Shown one piece after another: positions 1 to 7,703 of a DNA stretch of 32,047 nt. Origin of the DNA: an uncultured beta proteobacterium (GTDB taxonomy: Bacteria > Pseudomonadota > Gammaproteobacteria > Burkholderiales > SG8-41); assembly GCA_903893565.1 (NCBI GenBank), contig CAITMU010000004.1, positions 1-32,047 of the forward strand. Reading direction: 5' to 3'. Position 1 is the stretch's first letter. Each line of letters begins with the position of its first letter. The translations under genes were made by a program, and so were the position numbers. Below the pieces are notes generated by a model. The model ran no database searches. It was not told the origin of the DNA and saw only the letters and a list, made by a program, of their open reading frames with translations.

Positions 1-125
1 ACCCACACGCCGCCGGTAAAAATACCGATGATTCCCGTGTCAGGTTTGACCACAGGTTTCATTTGATCCAGTAAGCGAGCGAACAATTGCTCGGCATCTG
101 GTAGGGGGTTACCCGAATTATTCAT
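1..125 (-). CDS. pyrR: PyrR N-terminus (partial), pyrimidine regulator / uracil phosphoribosyltransferase family
   Basis: Only the first 41 codons are inside the window; the gene runs off the left edge. The visible protein starts MNNSGNPLPDAEQLFARLL and continues to GIIGIFTGGVW. The hydrophobic strand followed by TGG and the preceding DAE-L-L pattern match the start of betaproteobacterial PyrR proteins, which belong to the type I phosphoribosyltransferases. In this family the enzyme converts uracil and PRPP to UMP and may bind pyr mRNA; in many proteobacteria the regulatory role is unproven. It lies 73 bases downstream of ruvX on the same strand, which fits the algH-ruvX-pyrR order commonly followed by pyrB and pyrC in Burkholderiales. 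The catalytic PRPP loop is outside the window, so the call rests on the N-terminus and gene order. Confidence 0.75.
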   Translation of the reverse strand, partial: MNNSGNPLPDAEQLFARLLDQMKPVVKPDTGIIGIFTGGVW

Positions 126-198
126 AGAGGTTTATTGGGGCGCTAGCGTAACACAAGGCGGCGAAGGGATTAAAGAGGGGAGTATATATTTTTTTGAT

Positions 199-627
199 TC
201 ATGGCGTGTGCTGCTGGGAAAGCCAAGTCGTTAAAATTGCCGCCGCAGCCACGGAGTCAATGACAGCCTTTATTTTTTCGGCGTGAAGGCCGCGTTCTTG
301 GAGTAAGCTTTGCGCCTCATGGGAACTGAGGGTTTCGTCTGTCAGGTGCACCGGAAGGTCAAAGCGCCCAGTCAGGCGTTGGGCAAAGCGACGGGCCAGT
401 CGGCCGGTCGCATGAGGGCTATCGTTGGCGTGATGGGGTTCGCCTACCACCAGGCTCACCGGACGCCACTCCTGAATGAGGGCGGCAATTTGCTGAAAGC
501 GAGTCAGATTATCTTCTGCATGGATGGTTTTAAGAGGGTGGGCGATCCCAACACTTAACTCGGCCATAGCAACCCCAATGCGTTTTTCACCAAAATCAAA
601 GGCCAACACCGTACCGCTTTTAGGCAT
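199..627 (-). CDS. ruvX: RuvX/YqgF family Holliday junction resolvase-like nuclease
   Basis: A protein of 142 residues, the usual family length of about 140. It begins MPKSGTVLAFDFGEKRIGVA, the typical RNase H-fold first strand with the catalytic Asp in the FDFG motif. Later come VVGEP, TDETLSSHEA (acidic pair) and AVIDSVAAAAIL near the C-terminus. The family (YqgF) acts in the cytoplasm as a putative Holliday junction resolvase and in 16S rRNA 5'-end processing. The frame is open for 37 more codons upstream, but those lie inside algH. The ATG at 627 gives the family-like N-terminus and an 8-base overlap with the algH stop (620-627), suggesting translational coupling. It is part of the algH-ruvX-pyrR unit. 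Confidence 0.93.
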   Translation of the reverse strand: MPKSGTVLAFDFGEKRIGVAMAELSVGIAHPLKTIHAEDNLTRFQQIAALIQEWRPVSLVVGEPHHANDSPHATGRLARRFAQRLTGRFDLPVHLTDETLSSHEAQSLLQERGLHAEKIKAVIDSVAAAAILTTWLSQQHTP

Positions 628-1225
628 GCCCTGCCTCATCTGAGAGCATGGCAAAATTGATACCCAGTAACCGGAAGGCGGCCTCATAGCGTTCGTTGGC
701 CGGGAGAGAAAAAAGTAAATGAGGGTCGGCTCGAACACTTAACCAAGCGTTTTGCGCCATTTCCTGCTCCAGTTGTCCCGGACCCCATCCCGCATGGCCA
801 AGACAAACCAAGAGATTTTCAGGTCCTTCGTCTTTGGCCACCGCTTCCAGAATATCTTTGGAGGTCGTCAGCCCCACTTCCTCTCCTACTTTGAGGCTGG
901 ATTGCCATTGACCGCTGGGTTTATGCAAAATAAACCCCCGATCGGCTTGCACTGGGCCACCGTAGTGAACGGGTAGGCTTTTGCAACGGTCAGAGACAAA
1001 GTCGATATGAATTTGCTTTAGTAAGCTTTGTAGGTTCATATCAATGGGTTTGTTGACGATGACCCCGAGGGCGCCTTGGGCATTGTGTTCGCACACATAG
1101 GTCAGCGTTTTAGCGAAACGGGGGTCGGCCATCGCGGGCATCGCAATGAGATAGTGTTCTGTGAGGTTGAGGGTTTGCAAGGGGAAAATATCGCGTGAGT
1201 GAGTAAAAGGTTTATGAAAAGTCAA
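620..1225 (-). CDS. algH: AlgH/YqgE family protein (UPF0301)
   Basis: A protein of 201 residues, slightly long for the family. The hallmark segment is clear: LTEHYLIAMPAMADPRF followed by a CEHNAQGALGVIVNKP stretch near residues 47-61, then HYGGPV and LGHAGWGPGQLEQE. YqgE/AlgH is a conserved cytoplasmic protein of unknown biochemical function, named for an effect on alginate regulation in Pseudomonas, and is usually encoded beside ruvX. Here it overlaps ruvX by 8 bases on the same strand. The first 25 or so residues are not conserved in the family as I know it, so a slightly later start is possible; the annotated ATG gives the longest form. It is divergent from rsmE across a 210-base intergenic region in which I identify no definite promoter. 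Confidence 0.92.
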   Translation of the reverse strand: MTFHKPFTHSRDIFPLQTLNLTEHYLIAMPAMADPRFAKTLTYVCEHNAQGALGVIVNKPIDMNLQSLLKQIHIDFVSDRCKSLPVHYGGPVQADRGFILHKPSGQWQSSLKVGEEVGLTTSKDILEAVAKDEGPENLLVCLGHAGWGPGQLEQEMAQNAWLSVRADPHLLFSLPANERYEAAFRLLGINFAMLSDEAGHA

Positions 1226-1435
1226 AGAACGCCCATCAGCGTGATTTTATGCCGAGCCGGGCACTTATGCCATGAGCAAAATGAGGGCTAGATTTCTGGC
1301 AGAAAAGCGACCGATCGAGGGGCAAGGGCTTTGGCGGGGGCCAAGGGATGAGGATAGACATTCTAAAAAAGGGCGACAGCCACTTTAGAGAGCAATCGTG
1401 TAGCATTAAGGCACTTTTTAGTCAGGACAATTACC

Positions 1436-2167
1436 ATGACGCGATTATATTTTCCAGGACCCATCTCTGAGCATGGGGAATGCCGTGTGATGGCGGGCCA
1501 AGCCCACCATGTGATTCATGTGCTTCGATTGGCTGCCGGGGATCCCGTGACCCTCTTTGATGGTCGTGGATTGGAGTACGCCGCAGTCATTGATCGCATT
1601 GAAAAAGCCGTCTTAATTCTGCGGGTGGGCCAACCCCGAGAGCAAAGCTGTGAGTCTCCGTTACACATTGTGCTGGCCCAAGGCATTTCCTCTGGGGAAC
1701 GAATGGATTTTACCGTGCAAAAAAGTGTGGAGTTAGGCGTCAGTGTGATTCAACCCCTGACCACACAGAGAAGTGTGGTCAGGCTCAAAGAGGAGCGTGC
1801 CGAGCGACGAGTGGCGCACTGGCAATCGGTCAGTGCGGCCGCCTGTGAGCAATGCGGGCGTAATACAGTGCCTCGGGTGTTACCCGTAAAGTCTTTTATG
1901 AACTGGCTCGCAGAGCCCGTCATCGAGGCAGAGAGTCGCTTTTTACTCTCACCTGCGGCCCCCCCTCAGCGATTGCGAGATCGGGCACGGCCCCAAGGTC
2001 AAATTACGTTATTGATTGGCCCCGAAGGGGGCTGGAATTCGGAAGAAGTGTTAGCCGCCACGGTTGCCGGCTTTGAGCTTTTCGGCTTGGGCCCGCGGGT
2101 GCTAAGAACGGAAACCGCGGCGGTTGCCGCTCTCGCCGCTATTCAGGCGATGTGGGGGGATTTGTAA
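1436..2167 (+). CDS. rsmE: 16S rRNA (uracil(1498)-N(3))-methyltransferase
   Basis: A protein of 243 residues, the usual length. RsmE uses S-adenosylmethionine to methylate N3 of U1498 in 16S rRNA of the 30S subunit. The N-terminal PUA-like part carries HHVIHVLRL and VTLFDGRG. The C-terminal SPOUT knot carries the signature GPEGGW (residues about 195-200) and LGPRVLRTETAA (about 220-228), which form the SAM-binding trefoil knot. The ATG at 1436 is preceded by AGGA at 1424-1427. It is divergent from algH, and the next plus-strand gene is argA about 100 bases downstream. A CCCG-N7-CGGG inverted repeat just after the stop lacks a T-run on this strand, so I do not call it a terminator. Confidence 0.95.
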   Translation: MTRLYFPGPISEHGECRVMAGQAHHVIHVLRLAAGDPVTLFDGRGLEYAAVIDRIEKAVLILRVGQPREQSCESPLHIVLAQGISSGERMDFTVQKSVELGVSVIQPLTTQRSVVRLKEERAERRVAHWQSVSAAACEQCGRNTVPRVLPVKSFMNWLAEPVIEAESRFLLSPAAPPQRLRDRARPQGQITLLIGPEGGWNSEEVLAATVAGFELFGLGPRVLRTETAAVAALAAIQAMWGDL

Positions 2168-2191
2168 ACCCGTAGAATGCGGGAATAAAAA

Positions 2192-2263
2192 ATGGCTGCC
2201 AAACGAGAGCGAAGTCAGACCGCTTGGTTTAACCGCTTAAGTCGCGTAATATCCTGTTTTTAA
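2192..2263 (+). CDS. Possible 23-residue arginine-rich leader peptide upstream of argA
   Basis: A short ATG-initiated frame of 23 codons ending in TAA, five bases before the proposed TTG start of argA. A GGGAA purine stretch at 2181-2185 sits six bases upstream of the ATG, a better ribosome-binding site than anything in front of argA. The peptide starts MAAKRERSQ and holds four Arg (positions 5, 7, 15, 18), the first two as CGA codons, plus one Lys. The position before an arginine-biosynthesis gene suggests translational coupling or arginine-responsive control. That is inference; a chance frame of this length is quite possible, and I know of no described homologue. Confidence 0.3.
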   Translation: MAAKRERSQTAWFNRLSRVISCF

Positions 2264-2268
2264 ACACT

Positions 2269-3609
2269 TTGTCTTCTATTCATCCGATGGCTTTAGCTAC
2301 CCCCGACAAGTTTGTTCAGTGGTTTCGTGCCGCCGCCCCCTATATTCATGCTTTCCGGGGCCGAACCTTTGTGATCGCCTTTGGTGGAGAGGCGATTTCC
2401 GAGGGACGTTTTGAGGGCATCAATCACGATTTGAACTTACTGGCGGCTTTGGGGGTGCGTTTGGTGTTGGTGCATGGCGCACGCGCTCAAATGGAGGCGA
2501 GACTAAAGCAAATGGGTCATCGCACGGGCTATGTGCAAGGCTTACGGATCACGGATGATGTGACCCTTAGCGTAGCGAAAGAGGCCAGTGGTCGCTTGCG
2601 TGTAGAAATTGAGGCCCTGTTGTCGATGGGTTTACCCGGTTCACCCATGGCTGGGGCAGATATTCGCGTCTCGAGCGGAAACTTTGTGACGGCCAAGCCC
2701 ATGGGGATCGTGGAGGGGACCGATTTACAGCACACGGGCGAAGTGCGAAAGATTGATGTGGGGGCCATTCGAGACCGATTAAATTTTGGGGAAATTGTTT
2801 TAATTTCGCCTTTGGGATTTTCTCCTACGGGTGAGATTTTTAATCTGGCCCTAGAAAACATTGCCGAGTCAGTGGCGGTGGCGCTTGGCGCCGAGAAGCT
2901 CATTTTTATGATGGATAAATCAGGGGTCACTAACCCACGCGGCGGATTGCTACGCGAATTAACCCCGATGCAAGCGACTAAGCTTTTGGCAAGAAAGGAC
3001 TCTTTATTTGACGGTGATGTCCGTTTTTATTTGCCATGTGCCGTGCGCGCATGCGAGCAAGGGGTCAAGCGCGCGCATTTGATTTCTCGTCATACCGAAG
3101 GGGCGTTATTGCAGGAACTTTTCACGCACCAGGGGGTGGGTACGATGATTGCCCCCGATCCCGTGGAACAGTTACGAGACGCCAAAATAAACGATATTGG
3201 TGGGATCTTACGTCTTATTGAACCGCTGGAAGCGGATGGCACTTTGGTTAAGCGCGGGCGTGATTTGTTGGAAATAGAAATTGGACATTTTTTAGTGTTA
3301 GAGCGCGATGGCATGATTATAGGCTGTGCTGCAATCTATCCTTTTCTCGAAGAAAGGGCGGCTGAACTCGCATGTCTTGCCGTGCATCCGGAGTTTAGAG
3401 GCCATGAGGCCGGAGAGCGCTTACTGGCTGCCACCGAGCAGCGGATGAAAAGACGCCGGATTAAAAAACTCTTTGTATTAACCACGCGCGCGGAGCATTG
3501 GTTTGTGGAGCGGGGGTTTAATGAAGTGAGTGTGGATGAGCTTCCTGCCGAAAAACGACAGATGTATAACTACCAACGTCGTTCAGTGGTGCTCATCAAA
3601 CGCTTGTAG
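2269..3609 (+). CDS. argA: Amino-acid N-acetyltransferase (N-acetylglutamate synthase)
   Basis: A protein of 446 residues matching the two-domain ArgA family. It transfers acetyl from acetyl-CoA to L-glutamate, the first step of arginine synthesis. Residues about 20-290 form the amino-acid-kinase-like domain (PYIHAFRGRTFVIAFGGEA, VHGAR), usually the site of arginine feedback inhibition. Residues about 300-440 form the GNAT domain, with the acetyl-CoA loop in LAVHPEFRGHEAGERLL. The longest frame opens with TTG at 2269. An in-frame ATG at 2287 would give 440 residues. Neither has a Shine-Dalgarno sequence, which makes coupling to the small frame at 2192-2263 attractive. yggX follows 83 bases downstream on the same strand. 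Confidence 0.93.
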   Translation: MSSIHPMALATPDKFVQWFRAAAPYIHAFRGRTFVIAFGGEAISEGRFEGINHDLNLLAALGVRLVLVHGARAQMEARLKQMGHRTGYVQGLRITDDVTLSVAKEASGRLRVEIEALLSMGLPGSPMAGADIRVSSGNFVTAKPMGIVEGTDLQHTGEVRKIDVGAIRDRLNFGEIVLISPLGFSPTGEIFNLALENIAESVAVALGAEKLIFMMDKSGVTNPRGGLLRELTPMQATKLLARKDSLFDGDVRFYLPCAVRACEQGVKRAHLISRHTEGALLQELFTHQGVGTMIAPDPVEQLRDAKINDIGGILRLIEPLEADGTLVKRGRDLLEIEIGHFLVLERDGMIIGCAAIYPFLEERAAELACLAVHPEFRGHEAGERLLAATEQRMKRRRIKKLFVLTTRAEHWFVERGFNEVSVDELPAEKRQMYNYQRRSVVLIKRL

Positions 3610-3692
3610 TGCAGCATGCCAAATCAGGGTAGGACAGGTTGTCGGGTTAAAGAGCGAAGGCCAAAAATGCAGGTTCACATTTCGGAGTGGTT

Positions 3693-3965
3693 ATGGCAAG
3701 AATGGTCAAGTGCATTAAGTTAGGACGCGAAGAGGAGGGGCTTGATTTTTCCCCTTATCCGGGAGAGCTAGGTAAGAAAATCTTTGATAATGTTTCTAAG
3801 GTCGCTTGGAAACAGTGGTTGGAACAACAAAAAATGTTGGTCAATGAAAATCGTTTGAGTCTGGCAGATAAAAAATCGCGCGATTATTTAGCGCAGCAAA
3901 TGGACCAACATTTTTTTGGGCAAGGGGCAGATACGGCCATGGGTTTTGTGCCGACTAAAAAATAG
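3693..3965 (+). CDS. yggX: Fe(2+)-trafficking / oxidative damage protection protein YggX
   Basis: A small cytoplasmic protein of 90 residues, typical of YggX. It starts [19 protein letters not shown] and continues with [28 protein letters not shown] and [11 protein letters not shown], all family hallmarks, including the N-terminal Cys (residue 7) linked to iron handling. YggX limits iron-sulphur cluster damage under oxidative stress and is thought to help move iron; in many proteobacteria it sits near mutY. A GTG two codons earlier is open, but the ATG at 3693 has GGAG at 3684-3687 at good spacing and gives the family N-terminus. It follows argA and precedes sixA; the 195-base gap to sixA holds no gene that I can see. 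Confidence 0.95.
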   Translation: MARMVKCIKLGREEEGLDFSPYPGELGKKIFDNVSKVAWKQWLEQQKMLVNENRLSLADKKSRDYLAQQMDQHFFGQGADTAMGFVPTKK

Positions 3966-4160
3966 CCCTTCATGCGATGTGACTTCCTTTTTTAATCGAT
4001 GAAAGATGAACAACGTCTCTTACGTAAAAAAAAGGACCTGGTGTCTTGGCGGGCGAGCAATATGCCACCCTGCCAATGCCACAACGCGATAGCGAAAAGG
4101 GCTAATTTTTATTATTCGCCACAAAGTCGGTATGTTTTTCTTTACAAGGTGTAAAACCGA

Positions 4161-4628
4161 ATGATGGAGTTGATACTCTGGCGCCATGCCGATGCAACGC
4201 AAAGTTATCCCGATCATTTGCGAGAGCTTTCAGCAAGGGGTCGCCTTCAGGCGAAGGCGATGGCGCAGTGGTTAAATCCGCGCCTGCCTGAGAAGACTCG
4301 GATTTTAGTCAGTCCTGCGCAGCGCACCCTACAGACCGCGGCTGCACTCGACCGGCCCTTTCATATTACTGAGGCCGCTAGCACAGCCACCGATGTTCAT
4401 CGGTTGTTGACAGAAATCAATTGGCCCTATGAGGGTGGCACCACGATGGTGGTCGGGCATCAGCCTACATTGGGGGAGGTGGTCTCTTTTTTACTCATGG
4501 GTGAGGCGAGTCTTTGGTCGTTTAAAAAAGCCAGTGTGTGGTGGTTAACCTTGCGAGAACGTCATGGCCAACCGATGGCTGTAGTGCGAGCCGTGATGAG
4601 TGCCGACTTGGTCGAGCAAGAAAAATAG
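4161..4628 (+). CDS. sixA: Phosphohistidine phosphatase SixA family
   Basis: A protein of 155 residues, the usual SixA size. SixA is a small histidine-phosphatase-superfamily enzyme that removes phosphate from phosphohistidine on signalling or phosphotransferase proteins. The N-terminal catalytic RHA motif is at residues 8-10 (LILWRHADA). SPAQRTLQTAA supplies the second conserved Arg region, and VGHQPTLGEVV supplies the second catalytic His. Two consecutive ATG codons begin the frame; AAGGTG at 4146-4151 could be its ribosome-binding site. It is the last housekeeping-type gene before the catabolic island, and it converges on the acyl-CoA dehydrogenase gene across a shared inverted repeat at 4623-4650. 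Confidence 0.88.
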   Translation: MMELILWRHADATQSYPDHLRELSARGRLQAKAMAQWLNPRLPEKTRILVSPAQRTLQTAAALDRPFHITEAASTATDVHRLLTEINWPYEGGTTMVVGHQPTLGEVVSFLLMGEASLWSFKKASVWWLTLRERHGQPMAVVRAVMSADLVEQEK

Positions 4629-4650
4629 GCCAGTTGACCTAGCCCTATTT
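4623..4650. terminator. Candidate bidirectional terminator between sixA and the acyl-CoA dehydrogenase gene
   Basis: The arms AAATAGG (4623-4629) and CCTATTT (4644-4650) are perfect inverted repeats, and a further four pairs can form inside after a one-base bulge, leaving a short loop. On the minus strand the hairpin runs straight into five T residues, the form expected of an intrinsic terminator for the acyl-CoA dehydrogenase gene. On the plus strand the T-run is only three. It overlaps both stop regions. Confidence 0.5.
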
Positions 4651-5811
4651 AAGTAGTGCGGCACAGATAATTAATTTTTGGATTTCACTGGCGCCTTCAT
4701 AAATACGTAAGGGGCGGATCTCACGATAAAGCCGCTCGGTGACGCTTCCCGCAGTGACGCCTAAGCCGCCAAACAGTTGTACCGCAGAGTCAATCACCCG
4801 TTGAGCCGCTTCGGTGGCTTGCAATTTGGCCATGGAAGCCTCTAAGGTAATACGGTCACGAAGGGTGTCTTTGGTCCAAGCGGCTCGGTAGACCAGCAAG
4901 GCCGCGCTATCGACTTCAATGGCCATGTCAGCCAAGCGCATTTGTGTGGACTGAAACGCCGAAAGATTTTGACCAAACACCTGACGGTTTTGAGTGTGAA
5001 TGAGTGTTTCCATCATCGCTCGCCGGGCAAAGCCCACGGCAGCAGCCCCAACCGTTGAGCGCATAATATCGAGCGTCGACATGGCTACTTTAAATCCATC
5101 GCCAGCCCCTCCTAAGCGAGCGGAGAGGGGGATTTTACAATCCTTGAAACTGACCCGACCAATCACATGAGGGGCCACCATCGTGAGGTTTTCTGGCACG
5201 CTAAACCCAGCGGTATCTGCATTGACGATGAAGGCCGATAAACCCTTGGCCCCTGGCGCCTCCCCGGTGCGGGCAAACACAATATAGCAATGGGCAACCC
5301 CGGCATTGGAGATCCAGGTTTTCTCACCGTTGAGCACATAGTGATCTTGTTCACGGATAGCGCTCGTTTGCAGCGCCGCCACATCGGAGCCTGCCTGGGC
5401 CTCTGAAAGACAAAAGGCCCCGATGAGATTTCCATCGCAAAGGCCGGGTAGATAAGTGGCTTGTTGTTCAGGGGTCCCAAATAATACCAGCGGGATTGCC
5501 GCTAACCCTTGCATGGCAAAGGTACAATCGGCCAAGCCCGAATAGCGGGCAATGATGTCGCGCGTGAGGCAGAGGGTTCGGGTATCCACTTTAGGCCGAG
5601 GCCCCCCCAACCATTCTGGCAGTAATGGGCGGAGCCAGCCTCCACGACCCAATAAGAGGGCGAGTTGACGAACCGCAGTTTTTTCTTCTACCCCATCGGC
5701 TTCGAGGGATTTTTGGTGTGTTTTGACAAAGGCTAATAGATCCATCGCAAAGTGGCGGTGTTTCTCGTCAAAAAAAGGCCATTCGAGAAAGGGGTCGTTA
5801 AGAATTTTCAT
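4645..5811 (-). CDS. Acyl-CoA dehydrogenase, possibly AliB-like cyclohexanecarboxyl-CoA dehydrogenase
   Basis: A protein of 388 residues, normal for a soluble FAD-dependent acyl-CoA dehydrogenase, which introduces a 2,3 double bond into an acyl-CoA and passes electrons to ETF. The flavin- and substrate-binding signatures are visible: [28 protein letters not shown], and the C-terminal [10 protein letters not shown] segment, whose Glu at about residue 372 is in the standard catalytic-base position. It has no signal peptide. The gene is divergent from the BadH-like dehydrogenase gene over a 175-base region and ends at the candidate terminator beside sixA. The neighbours (ligase, crotonases, BadH-like SDR) suggest a cyclic or branched carboxylic acyl-CoA as substrate. 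The AliB assignment is inference; other short or branched-chain acyl-CoA dehydrogenases cannot be excluded. Confidence 0.85.
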   Translation of the reverse strand: MKILNDPFLEWPFFDEKHRHFAMDLLAFVKTHQKSLEADGVEEKTAVRQLALLLGRGGWLRPLLPEWLGGPRPKVDTRTLCLTRDIIARYSGLADCTFAMQGLAAIPLVLFGTPEQQATYLPGLCDGNLIGAFCLSEAQAGSDVAALQTSAIREQDHYVLNGEKTWISNAGVAHCYIVFARTGEAPGAKGLSAFIVNADTAGFSVPENLTMVAPHVIGRVSFKDCKIPLSARLGGAGDGFKVAMSTLDIMRSTVGAAAVGFARRAMMETLIHTQNRQVFGQNLSAFQSTQMRLADMAIEVDSAALLVYRAAWTKDTLRDRITLEASMAKLQATEAAQRVIDSAVQLFGGLGVTAGSVTERLYREIRPLRIYEGASEIQKLIICAALLK

Positions 5812-5884
5812 AGGCTAAAAGGTATCATAATTTTAAAGTGCTTCGCAGGTTGATCTATCAGCGGTGACGATGATTGCGCTTAGC

Positions 5885-5904
5885 TGAGTTAAAATGGTGA
5901 CTCA
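5885..5904. promoter_or_regulatory. Small inverted repeat in a divergent promoter region (candidate operator)
   Basis: TGAGT at 5885-5889 and ACTCA at 5900-5904 form a perfect five-base inverted repeat with ten bases between. It lies midway between the divergent acyl-CoA dehydrogenase and BadH-like genes, where a regulator of both would bind. No regulator gene is in the window, and repeats this short occur by chance. Confidence 0.2.
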
Positions 5905-5933
5905 ATTGTGGTTAAACAAAAAACTTTAGACAT

Positions 5934-5969
5934 TGTCTGGGCCCCCGTTGATCCAGGGGGTTTGAGACA
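5934..5969 (+). promoter_or_regulatory. GC-rich stem-loop in the leader of the BadH-like gene
   Basis: Nested arms TGTCT (5934-5938) with AGACA (5965-5969), and CCCCC (5942-5946) with GGGGG (5956-5960), can fold into a stem-loop with a nine-base loop and a small internal loop. It ends just before the AGGAAG ribosome-binding site (5969-5974) of the gene starting at 5987. There is no T-run, so it is not a terminator. A role in mRNA stability or translation control is possible but unproven. Confidence 0.3.
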
Positions 5970-5986
5970 GGAAGCGAATAATATAA

Positions 5987-6733
5987 ATGAATCTTAATGG
6001 AAAATTAGCGGTCATTACGGGGGCAGCCTCGGGCATTGGCTTGGCGACAGCTCAGGTGTTTGCTGCCGCAGGAGCGCGTGTGGTGCTGGGTGATATTAAT
6101 GAACCGGCAGGAGAGGCGGCTGCAAAAGCGCTCAATGCCGATGGCAAATCGGCCACCTTTATACGCTTGGATGTGACCGATGAGGCAGGGGTTTTACATT
6201 TCCGTAATCAGGTGAACGCACTCAATGATGCGGTCGATGTGGTGGTTAATGTGGCAGGGTGGAGCAAAATTGAAGCGTTTGTGAATACGACGCCTGACTT
6301 GTGGCAGAAGCTCGTAGACTTAAATTACTTAGGTACTCTACGGGTTACCCATGCCTTTTTACCCCAAATGATCGCTCAGGGGGCGGGTAAAATTGTCAAC
6401 GTCGCTAGTGATGCTGCGCGTGCGGGCAGTGGCGGGGAGGCCGTTTATGCCGGTAGTAAAGCCGGGGTGGTGGCCTTCAGTAAATCTCTCGCGCGCGAGA
6501 CCGCGCGCTATAAAATCAATGTCAATTGCGTGTGCCCGGGCCCAACCGATACCCCCCTATTGGCGTCGATTCCCGATAAGCAACGAGAAGCGCTGATGCG
6601 TGCTATCCCGTTCCGACGTTTTGCCAAACCCAGTGAGATTGCGGATGCTGTGCTTTTTTTCGCCTGTGAGCGCTCTGCCTATCTGACGGGTCAAGTGTTA
6701 AGTGTGAGCGGTGGTTTGACTATGGTGGATTAA
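5987..6733 (+). CDS. BadH-like short-chain dehydrogenase (2-hydroxycyclohexanecarboxyl-CoA dehydrogenase family)
   Basis: A protein of 248 residues, a classical SDR. The NAD-binding motif TGAASGIG is at 11-18, NVAGW at about 88-92, and the catalytic triad is Ser141, Tyr154 and Lys158 (YAGSK). The NVASDAARAGSGGEAVYAG segment and the VSGGLTM ending closely resemble BadH of Rhodopseudomonas palustris as I recall it; BadH oxidises 2-hydroxycyclohexanecarboxyl-CoA to the 2-keto form. This would be the third enzymatic step after the acyl-CoA dehydrogenase and a hydratase, all cytoplasmic. It is first in a plus-strand run with a crotonase, an Asp-box protein and a Bug receptor, and is divergent from the acyl-CoA dehydrogenase gene. 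Substrate is inferred; related 3-hydroxyacyl-CoA dehydrogenases are alternatives. Confidence 0.82.
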   Translation: MNLNGKLAVITGAASGIGLATAQVFAAAGARVVLGDINEPAGEAAAKALNADGKSATFIRLDVTDEAGVLHFRNQVNALNDAVDVVVNVAGWSKIEAFVNTTPDLWQKLVDLNYLGTLRVTHAFLPQMIAQGAGKIVNVASDAARAGSGGEAVYAGSKAGVVAFSKSLARETARYKINVNCVCPGPTDTPLLASIPDKQREALMRAIPFRRFAKPSEIADAVLFFACERSAYLTGQVLSVSGGLTMVD

Positions 6734-6827
6734 AATGACGAAAGCCTGAGGTAGGCACCAGGAATCAATCTCGCCCCAATACCTGTGATAGTGAAAAATT
6801 TATTTTTTAGAAAGGTGTATCAAAAAC

Positions 6828-7640
6828 ATGAATAAAGCTGCTGATTTCAAACCCAAACATTTTAAATGGGAAGTCGAAGGCAAAGTTGCTACCGTGACGT
6901 TGAATCGACCCGAACGTAAAAACCCCCTAACCTTTGAGTCCTATGCGGAATTACGTGATACTTTTCGCGCATTAAATTCGGTCGATGATGTGAAGACGGT
7001 GGTGGTGACCGGTGCGGGGGGTAACTTTTGTTCTGGGGGTGATGTGCACGAGATCATCGGACCGCTGACCAAAATGAAAATGCCCGGGCTTTTGGAATTT
7101 ACCCGTATGACGGGCGATTTGATTAAAGCGATGCGCGCTTGTCCGCAGCCGATTGTGGCGGCAATCGACGGCATTTGTGCGGGAGCAGGGGCGATGATGG
7201 CCTGTGGATCGGATTTGCGTTTTGGCACGGTGCGAAGCAAAGTGGCCTTTTTGTTCGTACGAGTGGGGCTGGCCGGTGCCGATATGGGTGCTTGTTCGTT
7301 ACTGCCCCGTATTATTGGTCAGGGACGGGCCTCTGACTTACTGTATACCGGACGTTCGATGGGGGGTGAGGAGGCTGAGCGCTTTGGTTTTTATAATCAA
7401 TTGCATGATCCGGAACACTTACTGGCGCAAGCGCAGTTGATGGCAAAAAATCTAGCCGATGGCCCTACATTTGCGCATCAGATGACTAAAAAATTATTGC
7501 ATCAAGAGTGGAATATGGGCGTCGATGAGGCCATTGAAGCCGAGGCTGAGGGCCAGGCCATTTGCATGCAGACGGAAGATTTTCATCGGGCCTATCATGC
7601 TTTTGCGAATAAAAAAATGCCGATTTTTGAAGGTAATTAA
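6828..7640 (+). CDS. Enoyl-CoA hydratase/isomerase (crotonase) family protein
   Basis: A protein of 270 residues of the crotonase superfamily. The oxyanion-hole segments are present at 65-72 (GNFCSGGD) and 115-122 (GICAGAGA). By eye, the position of the first catalytic glutamate of rat crotonase (Glu144) is a Phe (about 143), and Glu164 is replaced by Asp170. Asp152 in AGADMG lies where dienoyl-CoA isomerases have a catalytic Asp. Hydration is therefore not certain; isomerase or C-C hydrolase chemistry is possible. It follows the BadH-like gene by 94 bases, with AAAGGTG at 6811-6817 as ribosome-binding site, and precedes the Asp-box protein. A BadK-like hydratase step is the simplest reading of context. 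Long relatives with a similar N-terminus and a FEGN ending exist in Bordetella-type genomes, from memory. Confidence 0.85.
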   Translation: MNKAADFKPKHFKWEVEGKVATVTLNRPERKNPLTFESYAELRDTFRALNSVDDVKTVVVTGAGGNFCSGGDVHEIIGPLTKMKMPGLLEFTRMTGDLIKAMRACPQPIVAAIDGICAGAGAMMACGSDLRFGTVRSKVAFLFVRVGLAGADMGACSLLPRIIGQGRASDLLYTGRSMGGEEAERFGFYNQLHDPEHLLAQAQLMAKNLADGPTFAHQMTKKLLHQEWNMGVDEAIEAEAEGQAICMQTEDFHRAYHAFANKKMPIFEGN

Positions 7641-7703
7641 AACACACCATCCGTAAGATCCTGTTACACAGGGGACAATGCGGAAGCGAGGAGAAATATC
7701 ATC

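Noticed and set aside
2529..2930. Open frame of 133 codons on the minus strand opposite argA
   Set aside because: Lies fully within the well-supported argA gene, is Ser and Pro-rich with no recognisable motif, and is best explained as a shadow frame.
3966..4160. Intergenic region between yggX and sixA with an imperfect TTGGCGGG/CCTGCCAA repeat
   Set aside because: The stem has a mismatch and a long loop without a T-run; no gene, small RNA or promoter can be supported.
5163..5480. Alternative minus-strand frame inside the acyl-CoA dehydrogenase gene
   Set aside because: Same strand, different frame, across conserved acyl-CoA dehydrogenase motifs; no independent support.
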